Source: Symsagittifera roscoffensis (Eukaryota > Xenacoelomorpha > Acoela > Convolutidae). From it: a DNA stretch of 64,000 nt. The number at the start of each line of letters is the position of its first letter. The first letter of the stretch is position 1. The stretch is from positions 38,529,888 to 38,593,887 of the forward strand of contig NC_087065.1 of assembly GCF_963678635.1 (NCBI RefSeq), read 5' to 3'. Under the pieces are notes generated by a model that was given only the letters and a program-made list of their open reading frames with translations, was not told the DNA's origin and ran no database searches. Below, piece after piece: positions 34,844 to 45,589 of the stretch. A program made the translations under genes and the position numbers.

Positions 34844-37465
34844 TCATGAGGTAACGTTCTCCTGTACCTCATTCATCGCTGCAAATAACGTCTGGATAGC
34901 TTCCCAGATTGTCTTCGGCGCCGTTTCATCGCCCTTGAGCAGCTCAAGAAACCCAGTCGCATGCAGGTGATCATTCAATCTCGCAAACAGTAGTAGCTCG
35001 GGCTCGCAAGGCATCTCCGATTTTATTGCTACCACCAAGGTTAACACTTGGTTCAGCTCAGCTCCTGGCAGTGAGTATATCAAAGTCTCCGGCCAGAACA
35101 ACTTGGGAGACGTTCCCTCGAAGTCCGATCCCGCTACGATGACCACCCTCGCAGCAGATGGATCTGCTCTGTCGTAAAATGCCAAGGTCTTGGCCAATTG
35201 GGTGTTCCCGCAGGGTTTTCCGTATCTAGGGTCGTCTGCCAACCTCGTGCCTTCATAAGCGGCATCCGGCAGTTCCATTTCCCTTGGGTGCAACAGTTTG
35301 TCCACCACCCTCAACTGTGCTGGAGTTGCCAACCTAATTCTGGCAATACTCGTTCGATGTTTGGGGGGCTCCACTATGAGTCCCGGACTCCCCAGCAACT
35401 TGAGAGGCCTGTAATTGATGGGTCCCATGACCGATTTTGTGGGAATCCCAGTCAGATCCGCCGTCTCCATTATTTTCGCTCTTGAGAAATGCGTCTCGTG
35501 AGCCTTCAACCAGTCCACGCACTGGTGTCTACCCAAGTCTTCATGTGACACTCGCTCGAGACCCAGAGCTTCTGCCAACTCTTGCATGCACTCCAGATCT
35601 TCCAAGTCCAGCTCCTTTACCTTCTCCAGATATCTCGACCGACTGGTCTCCGCCGGTCTCTCCACCCTCTTGCTCTCCACCACCACCACCGAGGATACTA
35701 CCGAACTCTGAGGTGTTGATGACGTTGCCTCCTCGGCCTCCATGGGTGCGGCACCTGGTAATCTGGTCCGGCTGCTCCTCGAGCTGTCTCTAGAATCGGC
35801 CGTCGCTCCCAGGCGACTGGATAAAGTTCTTGAGTTAGAGAAAGGCGGATTGGGAGGTGGCCCGAATGTGAATTGGGCCGTCTCCAGCAATTCTGCCTCC
35901 AACGCACTTATGTGCCTTTGGAAGACATCATTCAACCATTCCACTCCCCTAGGCCTGTCAAAGTGGATCCCGTCTGAGGATGCGTCGTCGGGGAAAACAG
36001 ATCGCTCCATCTGCTCGGCTACGTCCAGTAATCCAACGGGAAGGACACTCCTTTGGTGTATTTGCCTGATTATTTCGTTCAGGTTTCGCACCTTCGTGTT
36101 CATTTCCATCGCGTGTTGGTCCGCCTTCATGTTGTAGGGAATGGTACACACCGTGGGAATGGCAGGATCCATTTGAATCCGTAATTCCTCAAGGATGCAG
36201 CTCATTTTGTCATGTAGCTTCATCACCTTCCTGGACTCCCCCCTGGACACGTCATTCGTCCCGATTATTAGAGTCACCGTATATACTCTCGCCATCCCTA
36301 GCATCTCAAGTGATGCCAATATCTGTGGCGTCGCAGCTCCAGCGAAACTCAAGATCCCCGTTTGCCAATGTGATTGAATCCGGGTCAGCACCCGCAGCAG
36401 GCTGTCCCCTACGATTAGGTGGACCGCCCCCTCTGGCACACATGGCTGCGTGAGGTATTCCACCCAAGCCGCGTCATGGAAGCAGTCCCTCCTGACTCTT
36501 TGTGCCGTGCTCCAATCCATGCGATTGTGCCTGTGGTATCTGCCTTCCGTGTTCTTCTTGTAGCTTGAGATTACCACACTCCTGATAGGTTGCTCCCTCA
36601 ACGTCGGGGGTAGCTCCACTCTTGCCGGGCTCTCACGATTCCTTAGTTGTAGCCTCTTGTTCAATTCTTTCAGACGTGACGAGCTGCCGCTCACCTGACT
36701 ACCGCTCGGGGTTGAACTTGGGGTATACCCAGGCAGTGCGACGTCCATCAATGGACGTATCGTTTGTGTCTCTAGGCCTCGCAGGGAGGACGTTGACTCA
36801 GTTGGTATCCATACCTCCAACCCCTCATTCATATGCTCCTGAGCCGCGCGGTCAAGGTTAAATCGTCCCTTCGATCTGGGAGCTTCGTCCACCTCCATAC
36901 GCGACTCTGGCCTTGAGCCGGTAACCATTCGCTCCTTGGGCCTGGCTCCCTTCTGCATATCGAGCTCGCGTTGTCGTTGCTGGATTCTCTCAAGTTCCGA
37001 CTTCAGCTGTTCACAATTCGCGGCATTCTCTCGCACCCTTTGTTCTTGTAGATGCTCGGCCTTCAGCATATCAAGTTCCCTCCGCGCTTGGTCCTTTTCG
37101 ACGACTGCTTGATCTCTCTCCAGATTCGCCTGATCTCTCTCAAGCTTCGCTTGATCCCGGTCGAGGTTCGCTTTGTTCCTCTCCCGCTGAGTCCTCTCAA
37201 GTTCTCTCTTCAGAGTACTGAGGTCCGGATACGCTTCTCCCGTTTGTTGCGCTCGCGTCATCGATGGCATCTTACTCGTACTCTGGCCCGTTGATCTTGC
37301 TGATGGTCTGATCGGTAGTGGGAACTCCCCTGCGCCATACTCGGTGTTGTTGCCCAAGCCAGGGTTCCTTGCCAAGTCGAATCCCCTTATTCCTCCATCC
37401 ACATTCCAGGACAGCCATCTGGTTTGCTCTTGTTTGGATATTCCCTCAGTGGTGTAGCCGACCAT
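34844..37465 (-). CDS. Coiled coil + SGNH/GDSL esterase protein of giant element
   Basis: Open for 873 codons from ATG 37463-37465. Domains (residues approximate): basic/Pro-rich start; long coiled coil 83-170 with LERDQANLERDQA heptads; Ser-rich linker; SGNH hydrolase 345-520; then a conserved unknown region 630-870. All four SGNH blocks are present: VGDSLLR (nucleophile Ser 356), FAGAATP (Gly), IIGTNDVSRG (Asn 405) and SDGIHFD (Asp 499, His 502). The fold normally cleaves ester bonds in lipids or acetyl groups. Related esterase domains are known in ORF1 of some LINEs; in a Ty3/gypsy element it is unusual. Expression probably needs splicing or reinitiation, because the ORF lies after pol. 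Looks catalytically intact. Confidence 0.85.
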   Translation of the reverse strand: MVGYTTEGISKQEQTRWLSWNVDGGIRGFDLARNPGLGNNTEYGAGEFPLPIRPSARSTGQSTSKMPSMTRAQQTGEAYPDLSTLKRELERTQRERNKANLDRDQAKLERDQANLERDQAVVEKDQARRELDMLKAEHLQEQRVRENAANCEQLKSELERIQQRQRELDMQKGARPKERMVTGSRPESRMEVDEAPRSKGRFNLDRAAQEHMNEGLEVWIPTESTSSLRGLETQTIRPLMDVALPGYTPSSTPSGSQVSGSSSRLKELNKRLQLRNRESPARVELPPTLREQPIRSVVISSYKKNTEGRYHRHNRMDWSTAQRVRRDCFHDAAWVEYLTQPCVPEGAVHLIVGDSLLRVLTRIQSHWQTGILSFAGAATPQILASLEMLGMARVYTVTLIIGTNDVSRGESRKVMKLHDKMSCILEELRIQMDPAIPTVCTIPYNMKADQHAMEMNTKVRNLNEIIRQIHQRSVLPVGLLDVAEQMERSVFPDDASSDGIHFDRPRGVEWLNDVFQRHISALEAELLETAQFTFGPPPNPPFSNSRTLSSRLGATADSRDSSRSSRTRLPGAAPMEAEEATSSTPQSSVVSSVVVVESKRVERPAETSRSRYLEKVKELDLEDLECMQELAEALGLERVSHEDLGRHQCVDWLKAHETHFSRAKIMETADLTGIPTKSVMGPINYRPLKLLGSPGLIVEPPKHRTSIARIRLATPAQLRVVDKLLHPREMELPDAAYEGTRLADDPRYGKPCGNTQLAKTLAFYDRADPSAARVVIVAGSDFEGTSPKLFWPETLIYSLPGAELNQVLTLVVAIKSEMPCEPELLLFARLNDHLHATGFLELLKGDETAPKTIWEAIQTLFAAMNEVQENVTS

Positions 37466-38036
37466 CAAGACAGCTTCTGTTGCAGACTCCCTGCATTCAC
37501 CCTGTTCTTCTAGCCGATGGCATGGACTTCCAGAATCGATCTGCCATTTCTATAGTTTCTAGATGATCTTGAGTATTAACCAACTTGTGAATTACCTTAC
37601 CACTTGAGAACTACCTTACCAACTTGAGTATTAGCGTACCAACTTGAGTACTTGAGAATTAACTTCTTGAAGCGTTGTTCAACTTGTGTGTTCGTTCAAG
37701 AACTTCTTTTCTTTCAATTGAGTGTAGTTGGGTAGTCAATTTGACTTTACCAAATCAATCCGAAAATAACACTTGATCTATAGACTAACATGCTATGTTC
37801 CTAACCTAAAACCCACCTTGCCACTATAGTTAAAACCTTTTCCTTTTCGTTCTACTAAAATAGTTCAATCGGAAATTTTCTAAAAGCATGCAGGTTCATT
37901 TTATGTTTTAGCACCATCAATCATTTAAAATTTAATTGTCATGCCAATCACCTTTAAGATCCTTTTACCTGTGCCGTGCCCCAATACCCAACTTGAGATC
38001 CCTTCATACCCAACTCGAGACCCCCATGTACCCGAC
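37466..38036 (-). other. Spacer between pol and SGNH ORF, with short repeats
   Basis: About 570 bp of AT-rich non-coding DNA. Two little tandem arrays flank it: ~20-bp units of TACCAACTTGAGTATTAG type at about 37575-37660, and ~22-bp units of TACCCAACTTGAGATCCC type at about 37985-38045. Absent from copy A through deletion. It could hold a splice acceptor or internal promoter for the downstream ORFs, but nothing is proven. Confidence 0.55.
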
Positions 38037-39366
38037 TCAGGTGATGCTCAAGTAGTATTTCTTGTGCAGATGTACCATTATCTCCGTTTCCGCGAAGACC
38101 ACGTGCAGGATAGCGTATAATTCCCTTGGGCTCAACTTGCCCCTGTTTGGGTCATAGACCGGCATTGAGACCTCCGTTATCCTTCTTTCAATCATGAAGT
38201 CTCGTAGTCTTGTTAGTGCCAACATCACGTGTTCAGGATCGATCGTGTTCCTGTCATTGACCCTCGTCACTAGGAAGCACAGGTATTTGCCTGGGACTTG
38301 TGCTACTGATGGTGGAAGCGCAGCCATTCTTCCCAGCCCCGGTCTCTGTCTAAACAGAAACTCCACGTTCTGGTACTCTCTCTTGAAGTCGGCCTCCAGT
38401 CTTGATTTGAAACTCATGTCCGCCGTGATACAGATTGCGCTAGTCCTGTCGGACAGAATGAAGTCACTATCCGTTATCAGGATGTTTTCCGAGTATTCGT
38501 TTGGTATTTCAAACTTCGTTTTGAAATTCCGTCCTATGGTAGGCTCAGCCTCCTCCCCATCCAGTTCCAGTCCGTTCGTTTCTCTCACTTCCCTGAGTTT
38601 ATTTATCATTAAATTTTCGGTGTGGGTAAGTCCTACCCCCACTCTCCGGACAAAAATATTTATCGACGTCCCCGTCGATGATGCTGGGTCTAAATTATCT
38701 GGCGGAATGTCGAGCGGCCCGTCTGTTGCCGTCCAGCCGAAGAGGGGATTTTCCGTTTTCATGTGCTTTCCCACTGATATATCAATTTGTTGTATGCTTT
38801 GTCCTTCGTCGCTTCCGTTCTTGACATTGCGCATCCATTCTAATATCCTCAAGTTCGTATTCTCCCTCCTCTCTATCTCGCTCTGTTCCAAATCCGTCTC
38901 CCGCTCTGGTGTCGAGTAGTCTTCCTGTGGGTAGTGTTCATTGCCATTGATGATTTGCCATTCATCATCAGCTGCCAGTTCGCCCACACTTAATAGCTCT
39001 TTGCTTAGGTCATCGGGCTGTATCTTATCGATCAGAAAATGGTCTCCGTACCTGTTGTACCTCATGCCTGTCCGTTTGCGATTGCCACTCCTTGTCCCCG
39101 CTGGTATCGATAAGTCTGGTTCTGTCCACTTCGGCACCTCGCCTTGCTCCGGATCGTTCCAGTCTTCTTCCACAAACGATTCCGCTTCAGATTCCGCTTC
39201 TATTTTTTCGTTGTCATCCAAACTCAAGTTCTCATTGCCATCATTTTTCTCTCTGGTGCCTCTTTCGTTCTCTTCACATGCTGGCTCCACCAGTAGGTAC
39301 TCAAGTCCCTCCATGTCCTTTGGTATACACCAGTCCTCTGGGGATGGGACATGAGGCTTCAGATTT
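38037..39366 (-). CDS. Pol C-terminal extension with macro-like domain
   Basis: 425 codons open from 39314; in copy A this frame runs directly on from the integrase GPF motif, so it is the tail of Pol rather than a separate gene (a one-base loss near 39380 shifts it in B). Residues 1-270 are acidic and low in recognisable folds. Residues about 276-417 (38064-38489) follow the strand/helix order of TARG1/OARD1-type macro domains: ILITDSD, AICITADM, FKREYQNVEFLF, KYLCFLVT, ALTRLRDFMIERRITEVSMP, ELYAILHVVF, EIMVHLH. The ADP-ribose-binding GAG and GCGLD loops are replaced (KSRLE and DPNRG), and the T-K pair is T-R. It may bind without hydrolysing, or do something else. Assignment is from pattern only. 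Confidence 0.6.
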
Positions 39367-40927
39367 TCATAATCTGCTGCTTGCCCAGTTCAAGCGGTAG
39401 AACCGTCCTTGTTGATGTACTTCCGTTATCATGAATGGTCCTCTCCATTTCTTGAGTAGTTTCTTTGTTCCTTTGGGCTGTATGACATTCTGGAAGACCC
39501 ACACATACTGGCCCACCTCATATGGCTTCGCCTGTAATATCTTTTCATCATATTTCTTGCGCTGTCTCATTTGTGCTTGCGCAGTGTTCCACCTGCATAG
39601 CTCGTTTAGTTCCTGCTGTCTCCTGATCGCTTCTTTCTCGTAAGCTTGAGGCGACGCCCTCTTCCCTTCGTATTCCGGGTAAAAGAATGTTAGGGAAATT
39701 GCTCTCTCCCTGCCCGTCAACATCATGAAAGGACTGATGCCCGTTGTTGAGTGTTGCGTACTGTTGTACGCCCCTACGACTTGTGGCAGGTATTTATCCC
39801 AGTCTGTCATGTATCTTGAGCAGTATACCCTCAGCATGTTCACCAACGTTCTATTCTGTGTCTCTAGCAGCCCGTTGGTCTGATGATGGTATGTCGTTGA
39901 GTGTTCTTGAGCAATGTGTGACCTCATCTTTAATTCTTTGGTCAAATCCGCCACAAAGGCCTTGCCGTTGTCTGACTGAAAAGTCATTGGACAACCATAC
40001 CTCGATATCCAATGAGTTATCAGGTGGTCACAAGTCTCCTCTGCCGAGGCTGTTTGACACGGCACCACTTCTGCCAACTTTGTGAAGTGGTCTATTATAA
40101 CCAGTATCTGGTTATATCCCGAATCCGTCATGCAGATCTTTTGATGGTCTATCTGCACCACTTCATTAAATTCTGAGCTTTCCACCGACTTGAGTGGGAA
40201 TTTCATCTTCCTTGGGTCTTTTACTTGCAGGCACGCCAGGCATGCATTCACCCATCTCTCACAAGCTTTCCTCAATCCTGGCCAATCAAACCTGTGAAGT
40301 ATTCTTTGTTGCACCTTGTCTATCCCCTGATGCCCCATCTGATCGTGCGATCTGAACAACACCTCTGTCTGATACAATTGTGGTAATATGATGAGGTTGT
40401 GCTTGTGTAATATCTTCTCCTCATCTTTTCTCTTGCATGCTACCACCCCCGTCAGCTGTGTGATAGAGTAAATCTTTCTTTTCTTTGTAGAACTGGCTCA
40501 AGATCTTGTAGCTGTCTTCTTCGAGTTCCCCTTTCTCCTTGGACCCCGTCCGGATCCATTTGGAGAGGTTACTTGTCATCTTGTCATTCTTTTGGGCTCT
40601 TATCAGGTCCGACAGCCTATATCTAGCCTTGACATGTTCCTTTAGTGCCATGATCTGTCCATTCATTTTCCCAGGGTTGTGGATGTCATCATTCAGCTTC
40701 ACGCATATTATCCTCTTCACGATCTTCATATCATCTTCTGGCACCAGATTTGTTCTGACATTTGAGTTGCATGATAGTTCCCTGAATGGTTTCCTCGAAA
40801 CTGCAATTCTTTCAAGATCTTCACCTCCTCGTTCCTCTTGTACGTCCAAGTTGTACGTTCCTGAGGATGGATCTGTTTGTAATTCCCTGTCGCGGTGTCT
40901 AATCTTCTCTCCGCCAATATCATGCAT
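39367..40927 (-). pseudogene. Copy B Ty3/gypsy integrase with acidic linker end
   Basis: Pieces 40421-40927 (linker end) and 39367-40446 (integrase) overlap in different frames, so one frameshift. Zinc-binding part: HDQMGHQG and CLACLQVK. Core: VVQIDHQ, QSDNGKAFV and LLETQNR, with 35 residues between second Asp and Glu. C-terminus: KKLLKKWRGPFMITEVHQQ (GPY/F module near 39425-39445). Catalytic residues are intact. The GPF motif is typical of Ty3/gypsy and retroviral integrases. Neighbouring macro-like domain is encoded immediately downstream. Confidence 0.88.
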
Positions 40928-42190
40928 AGACTATCCTGATTTTCGCTGCTCTGATCCGAGTCCTCATCCGATAGTTCACACTCCCCGGACAAATTTCCTT
41001 CTTCAGTATCCTCTTCCTCCGTGGACGTGGACCACTCCCCGGACTCTTGACCTAGTCCCAGGTATTCAGCTTCTTCCTTGAACGCCACTTTCTTTTTCCT
41101 AACCCGAGTCTGTTCAAGTATGTCGTCAGGGATTTTTCAACCAGTGACTGCACGACTTCCTTCCCATCAGGGTTAGTCACCTTCGAGGTGTTTTCATCAC
41201 TAACTATCTCGCTCCTTCGCAGTATTGTGACCTCCGGTTCCTCCTTACCCTTTTCTTGGATCACGGGTTTATCGTCTGCTAGTTTCTCGAGTAACCTCAT
41301 TAAGTCATCGTCTATTTGTGCATCTCCCGTTTCTACCTGGTTAAGATCATAGCCTTTTGCCTTGAGCGTCTCCCTCACAATCTTTGACTTGAGTATTATC
41401 CCTATCGGCATCCCTCGGTTCTTCTTCAAGATTGTTTTCTCCGGAGGTTCTTTTGGTAATTCGAGGTGATCGTCTATTGGTTTGCCTGATTTGTCCAACA
41501 TTCTCGTGAGTGGAAGACTGTCGTACGTTTCCTTATCCATGAAAGAGAAGCCATCCTTGATTTCAGGTCTATCTGCCTCCCTCTGTTCTTGTCTCTCGTA
41601 GAACTCCGTCTTCTTACTCAAGCTGTCAGCGTTTTGATGTTTGTCTCGTGTTCTATGCTCAGTTATCATGTTGTACCCATCCAGGCGAACTATCCACCTC
41701 CCAAAGTAACTTTGGTCCATTGAGTACGTCTTCAGCCAGCTTAGTGCCCTGTTGTCGACTCGCAGCTTGAATGGCTCGCTGCCTAGGTATGCTCTATATT
41801 TCTCAACAAAGGTAACCACCGCGAACATCTCTGCTTTCGGAGCCCCGTACTTCATTTCCGTGTCACTTAAGACTTTGCTCCCGTACGCTATTGGTCTCAA
41901 GACTGTTTTCCCGTTCCATTCTTGTTCCTGATGGTGAATTCCAGAAACCGCTACTACCGACGCATCCGTGTCCAGCACGTACATCCCGTTCTCTGTTGGC
42001 AACCCTAGTACTGGTGCCTCGCACAACTCTTTCTTTATTCTCTGGAATGACTCTTCTGCTGCGTTGTTCCACGTGAACTTCTTGCCCTTGTGTCTCATTA
42101 AATGTTGCATCGGGTATACCTTGTCTGCATAGCCTTTGATGAATTCTCTGTAGTAATTCGCAAAACCCAGGAAGCTCATCAATTGGTGTT
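40927..42190 (-). pseudogene. Copy B RT connection, RNase H and linker
   Basis: Begins with SPKTEHQLMSFLGFANYYREFI and KKFTWNNAAEESFQRIK (RT thumb/connection), then the RNase H: YVLDTDAS, AEMFAVVTF, RVDNRALSWLK, HQNADSLSK, so all four acidic positions are present. A charged linker of roughly 280 residues follows, with an acidic Ser-rich patch (ECELSDEDSDQSSE). Frame breaks occur near 42190 and 41070. The linker is much longer than in usual Ty3/gypsy Pol. Confidence 0.82.
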
Positions 42191-42820
42191 CCGTTTTTGG
42201 CGATTTCCAACTGCTTCTACTGCATCTGGATCTGCTCTGATGCCGTGCCTGTCCACCATCCTGCCCAAGTATTTTATCGAATCCTTGAGTATTTCGCACT
42301 TTGACGGTTTACACTTTAGCCCCGACCTCTTCATACACGCAAACACCTCGTCAAGTCTCTCAATGTGGTCTTCTAGTGTGGGTGTCGCTATTACCACGTC
42401 ATCCACATAGCACATTACCAGATTGCCGTACTTCTTCGTCACACCTATCAGCGCGTGTTCCATCAACCGCTGAAATGTGGCGGTGGCATTGCAAAGACCA
42501 AACGGCATCCGTTTCCATTGAAACAGACCCAACTCGCAGGCGAACCCTGTCTTGTCCCTGTCCTGCTTCCTGAGCGGTACCTGCCAGAAGGCCGAACCTA
42601 AATCAAGAGTCGTAAAAAAGCTTTGCATCACCTAACTTCGAGAGGCTCTCATCAATCCTAGGTATGGGATAGGCATCCTTCACCGTGACGGAGTTCAGGT
42701 ATCGAAAGTCACAACAAAACCTCAGTTGGTCGCCTTTCTTTTTGGTCATCACTACTCCACACGCCCACGGTGATTTGGATGGTTCTATCATATCATACTC
42801 TAGTGGCGTTTCGATCTCTT
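42179..42820 (-). pseudogene. Copy B reverse transcriptase
   Basis: Fingers: MIEPSKSPWACGVVMTKKKGDQ and RFCCDFRYLNSVTVKDAYPIPRI (42603-42791). Palm: FFTTLDLGSAFWQVPL, FGLCNATATFQRLM and the catalytic box MCYVDDVVIA (42179-42631). The two are separated by a single extra T in a T-run at about 42617-42623 (the A copy keeps the frame there), and another frame change precedes the domain near 42825. YVDD is intact. Closest in type to Ty3/gypsy RT. Confidence 0.9.
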
Positions 42821-42822
42821 TT

Positions 42823-43845
42823 CTACACGCATTTGTGTGGGTTCATGCGCCTCGCCCCCTCCCTGTGCGGTACCGCATTCTCCTCAAGTTCTATTTCTTG
42901 CTCAACAAAATTACAACACCCGATGTCTGCCTTATGTCTCAAAAAACTTCCTAATACGTCCTTGATGGCTTCGAGCTGTTCGTCCGTTATCTTGCCTCTT
43001 AAATTTTCAATTTCCGGTAGGACCGGTTTATCACTCTGCATTTCATCTAGTGTGGGCCGTTCCGGAAAATTCGAAGAGCTCGATAGCCCATCGTTTGTCT
43101 CTGACTTAAGTGATTTCACAAGACCTGATGAACCTTTTATTTTCTTCAATCGTCTCAAGATACAAATTTTGTCCCTATGATTGGGACAATCAACAACTTC
43201 ATTTTGTTTTTGGTTTTCAGTCATTTCATATCGAGTTTTTACGGGTAAAGCATATCCCAGCTTCCTCCCCCTCTGTATCGTGATTGGTATGTCAAGAGTA
43301 ATCAACAAGACACTGACGCAGAGACCGCTCTTCGTTATCGAGAAGGATCTTCCTAAAACAGCAGCACTTTGACTATTTGGATTTGGGACTATGCATACCT
43401 GCTTGTTGTCACTTAGTTCATTGTAATTTTTCATTCGCAAGCTTACGATCGCCGCTTTGTTCGCCTTTAGCCTCACCCTCCTACTCAAGAATACCGGTGC
43501 TTTGTTCTCATTCGCCATTAATAAATTTACCGGCTTAATTGCGTACCTCCTATCCGGGTTCCGTATCCTGAACATTGCGTTGTTTAGATCAATCGTTACA
43601 TCGAAGTTCCTGGTGAAGTCTCTGCCTAAAATGAATTGGTCAGACTCATCTAGGTTCATGTCATCTCTGGGCTTATACCATGACGACCTTTGTGGTTGAT
43701 TCCCCCCTTGCGTATTCCTGTTATCTGAATACGAGTATTTCTTGGGTTTCATTAGCATGTACTCTCTTGACTTCTGTCTCATCTCTTCTGGAGTCGGTGC
43801 ACTGTCTTTTGACAATGTATAGTATGTTGCTAACATTGTTCTCAA
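42823..43845 (-). pseudogene. Copy B fused gag end / protease remnant
   Basis: A 340-codon frame. It starts in gag (TMLATYYTLSKD, TPEEMRQKSREYML) and after RDDMN jumps directly to LDESDQFILGRDF, the second half of the protease. The two zinc knuckles and the protease DTG half, present in copy A between 16000 and 17050, are deleted. The rest is the protease-to-RT linker, ending ...HKADIGCCNFVEQEIEL, the normal lead-in to gypsy RT. No active protease can be made. Confidence 0.85.
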
Positions 43846-43911
43846 GTCATCGCTCTTTACCCCATCAATGAACTTTGAGGCGATCCTAAAGTTCCTTCTA
43901 TTGGTGGACTC

Positions 43912-45327
43912 TTACGGGTCACTCCTTCGTCTTAAGCTCTCAAGATCATCTAGGAACCTGTCTATCGATTCATCGTCCCTTTGCCTTCTCTTTTCAAATC
44001 GCATCATCGCTTGATGACCCTTCATGCCTGACCCGAATCGATTTAACAATATCTCGAAGATTTTATCCGCAGTGTCGCGTTCCTCTTCCTTCTTCGCAAC
44101 TACGCATTTCAATGCTGTGCCTTCCAAGTTGCTTGGTATCGCTGTGCATGCTTGCCCCTCATCGTTCAAGTTGTATTGTTCCAAGTGCAACCTCATGACT
44201 TCTACCCAAGTGTCAATGCATCCATCTGAATCATCCTTGAATTCTTTCGGTTTTTTGAAAGTTTTCCTGGATTTGTTGCTTCCCCTGTCACTCGAGTCGG
44301 TGTTCCTTGTGGCGAAGGCTTCTAGTGTCCTGTTCATCATTTCCCAGGTGCTTGCCCATGTCATGACATCCGGTCCCACGTTGTTGTGAGTCGTGGAGTC
44401 CCCTGGACCATTCGTTGTGTTTGCTGTTACATTTTTCATAATCGCTTTGCCCCCCCCCGATGCTGTACTCGCGGTATCCCGGGGTAATGGTAACGGTCAT
44501 ATCGTTGATTCATTTCTCGCATGTCTTTTTTGATGTTCTTGTCTCGCGCTCCATCAGTGGTATCTATCTTGTCCGACATCTGCTGAAGCCTTTCCTCTGT
44601 CGCTTTCGCTAGATTGAAATAACTGTCCAGGTACTCATGTTTGTTATATCTTAATTCTTTCCTTATCACATCTATCCTCTTCGCTGTGCTTAAGTTTCTT
44701 GTCGATCTGATCAAGCTTTGCCATCAAATCGCCTAGCTCAAGAGTAGTTGTTTCATGGTCAGCTGTTGCCCTGTTGTTGGCTGCTGTTCCTGGTCTAATC
44801 TGGTCTTCGTTTTGGTCGGTGTCTGTCGTTTTCGTGAAAACTGCTCCGAATGTTTTGCCTTTCTCGGCTTTCGGTTCTTCCGCTGCTGCGTCTCTCGACT
44901 TGATTCCGACCATTATCGCCAATCTTTCAGTAAAAGACGTTCTTTTTGCTTGAGACTCGTCCTTCACCGTTTCTGGCCTGTTGCCCGTTGTGTCTTCCAC
45001 ATTGTCTATCGGTGAGAACTCCATGGACTTTGGATTTGGTTCTTCTGCATTCGGCATCGGTGTTGACTCCGTGGTCTTCATTTCCACCTCATCCACACTC
45101 TGGTCCGGTGTCTCTAGGTCAATCTCGATGGCGGGTTCTGCTCGCCTCCCTTCCATGCCCTCTTTTGTTTTGTTCTCTGTATTACTCCTCGTTTGGACCA
45201 TGCTAACTGAAAAGTTCTTCCTTGTTATCTTTGGGCACATTGATGTCGTTTTACGTAGCGACGAGTTATATTTTGTCTTTGCTTCAGTAGATCTTTTTTC
45301 AGCCACCGGTACCCTGCTCCGTCTCAT
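43912..45327 (-). pseudogene. Copy B gag, broken
   Basis: ATG at 45325-45327. N-terminal part 44644-45327 is acidic/Thr-rich (IEIDLETPDQSVDEV, TSFTERLAIMVGI), then a coiled coil (LMAKLDQIDKKLKHSEE). 43912-44439 is the capsid-like gag core: WASTWEMMNRTLEAF, DTWVEVMRLHLEQY, LEGTALKCVVAKK, RFGSGMKGHQAMMRF, FLDDLESLRRR. The stop at 43909-43911 replaces the Glu codon of copy A (GAA to TAA). The middle frames (44436-44714) show further indels. Resembles the retrotransposon gag family. Confidence 0.8.
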
Positions 45328-45589
45328 TATTTTTATTTACAATTGTTCCTATTTACAGTATTACTATATACAAAATTCTACTTTAAGGTTAAAACTCTTT
45401 TGACAAAATTAATAAAAAGAAATTTACAATTTAATAAAAACAACTTTTCCTAAGCTTTTTTTTTTGAAAATTCTATATGTTCTTGATCCCCACAGTAACG
45501 GATCTATCGCGATTTAAGTTTCTGACTAGTCCTATTGCTTTTAATTTTGCGATTGGTTACTTCAACCTGTCTTAGTACTCTTTAGTACC
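45328..45589 (-). other. Copy B leader between minisatellite and gag
   Basis: AT-rich untranslated sequence directly upstream of the gag ATG, with T- and A-runs; colinear in position with 18957-19139 of copy A (shared ATTTACAATT and poly-A context). No coding content. Confidence 0.5.
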
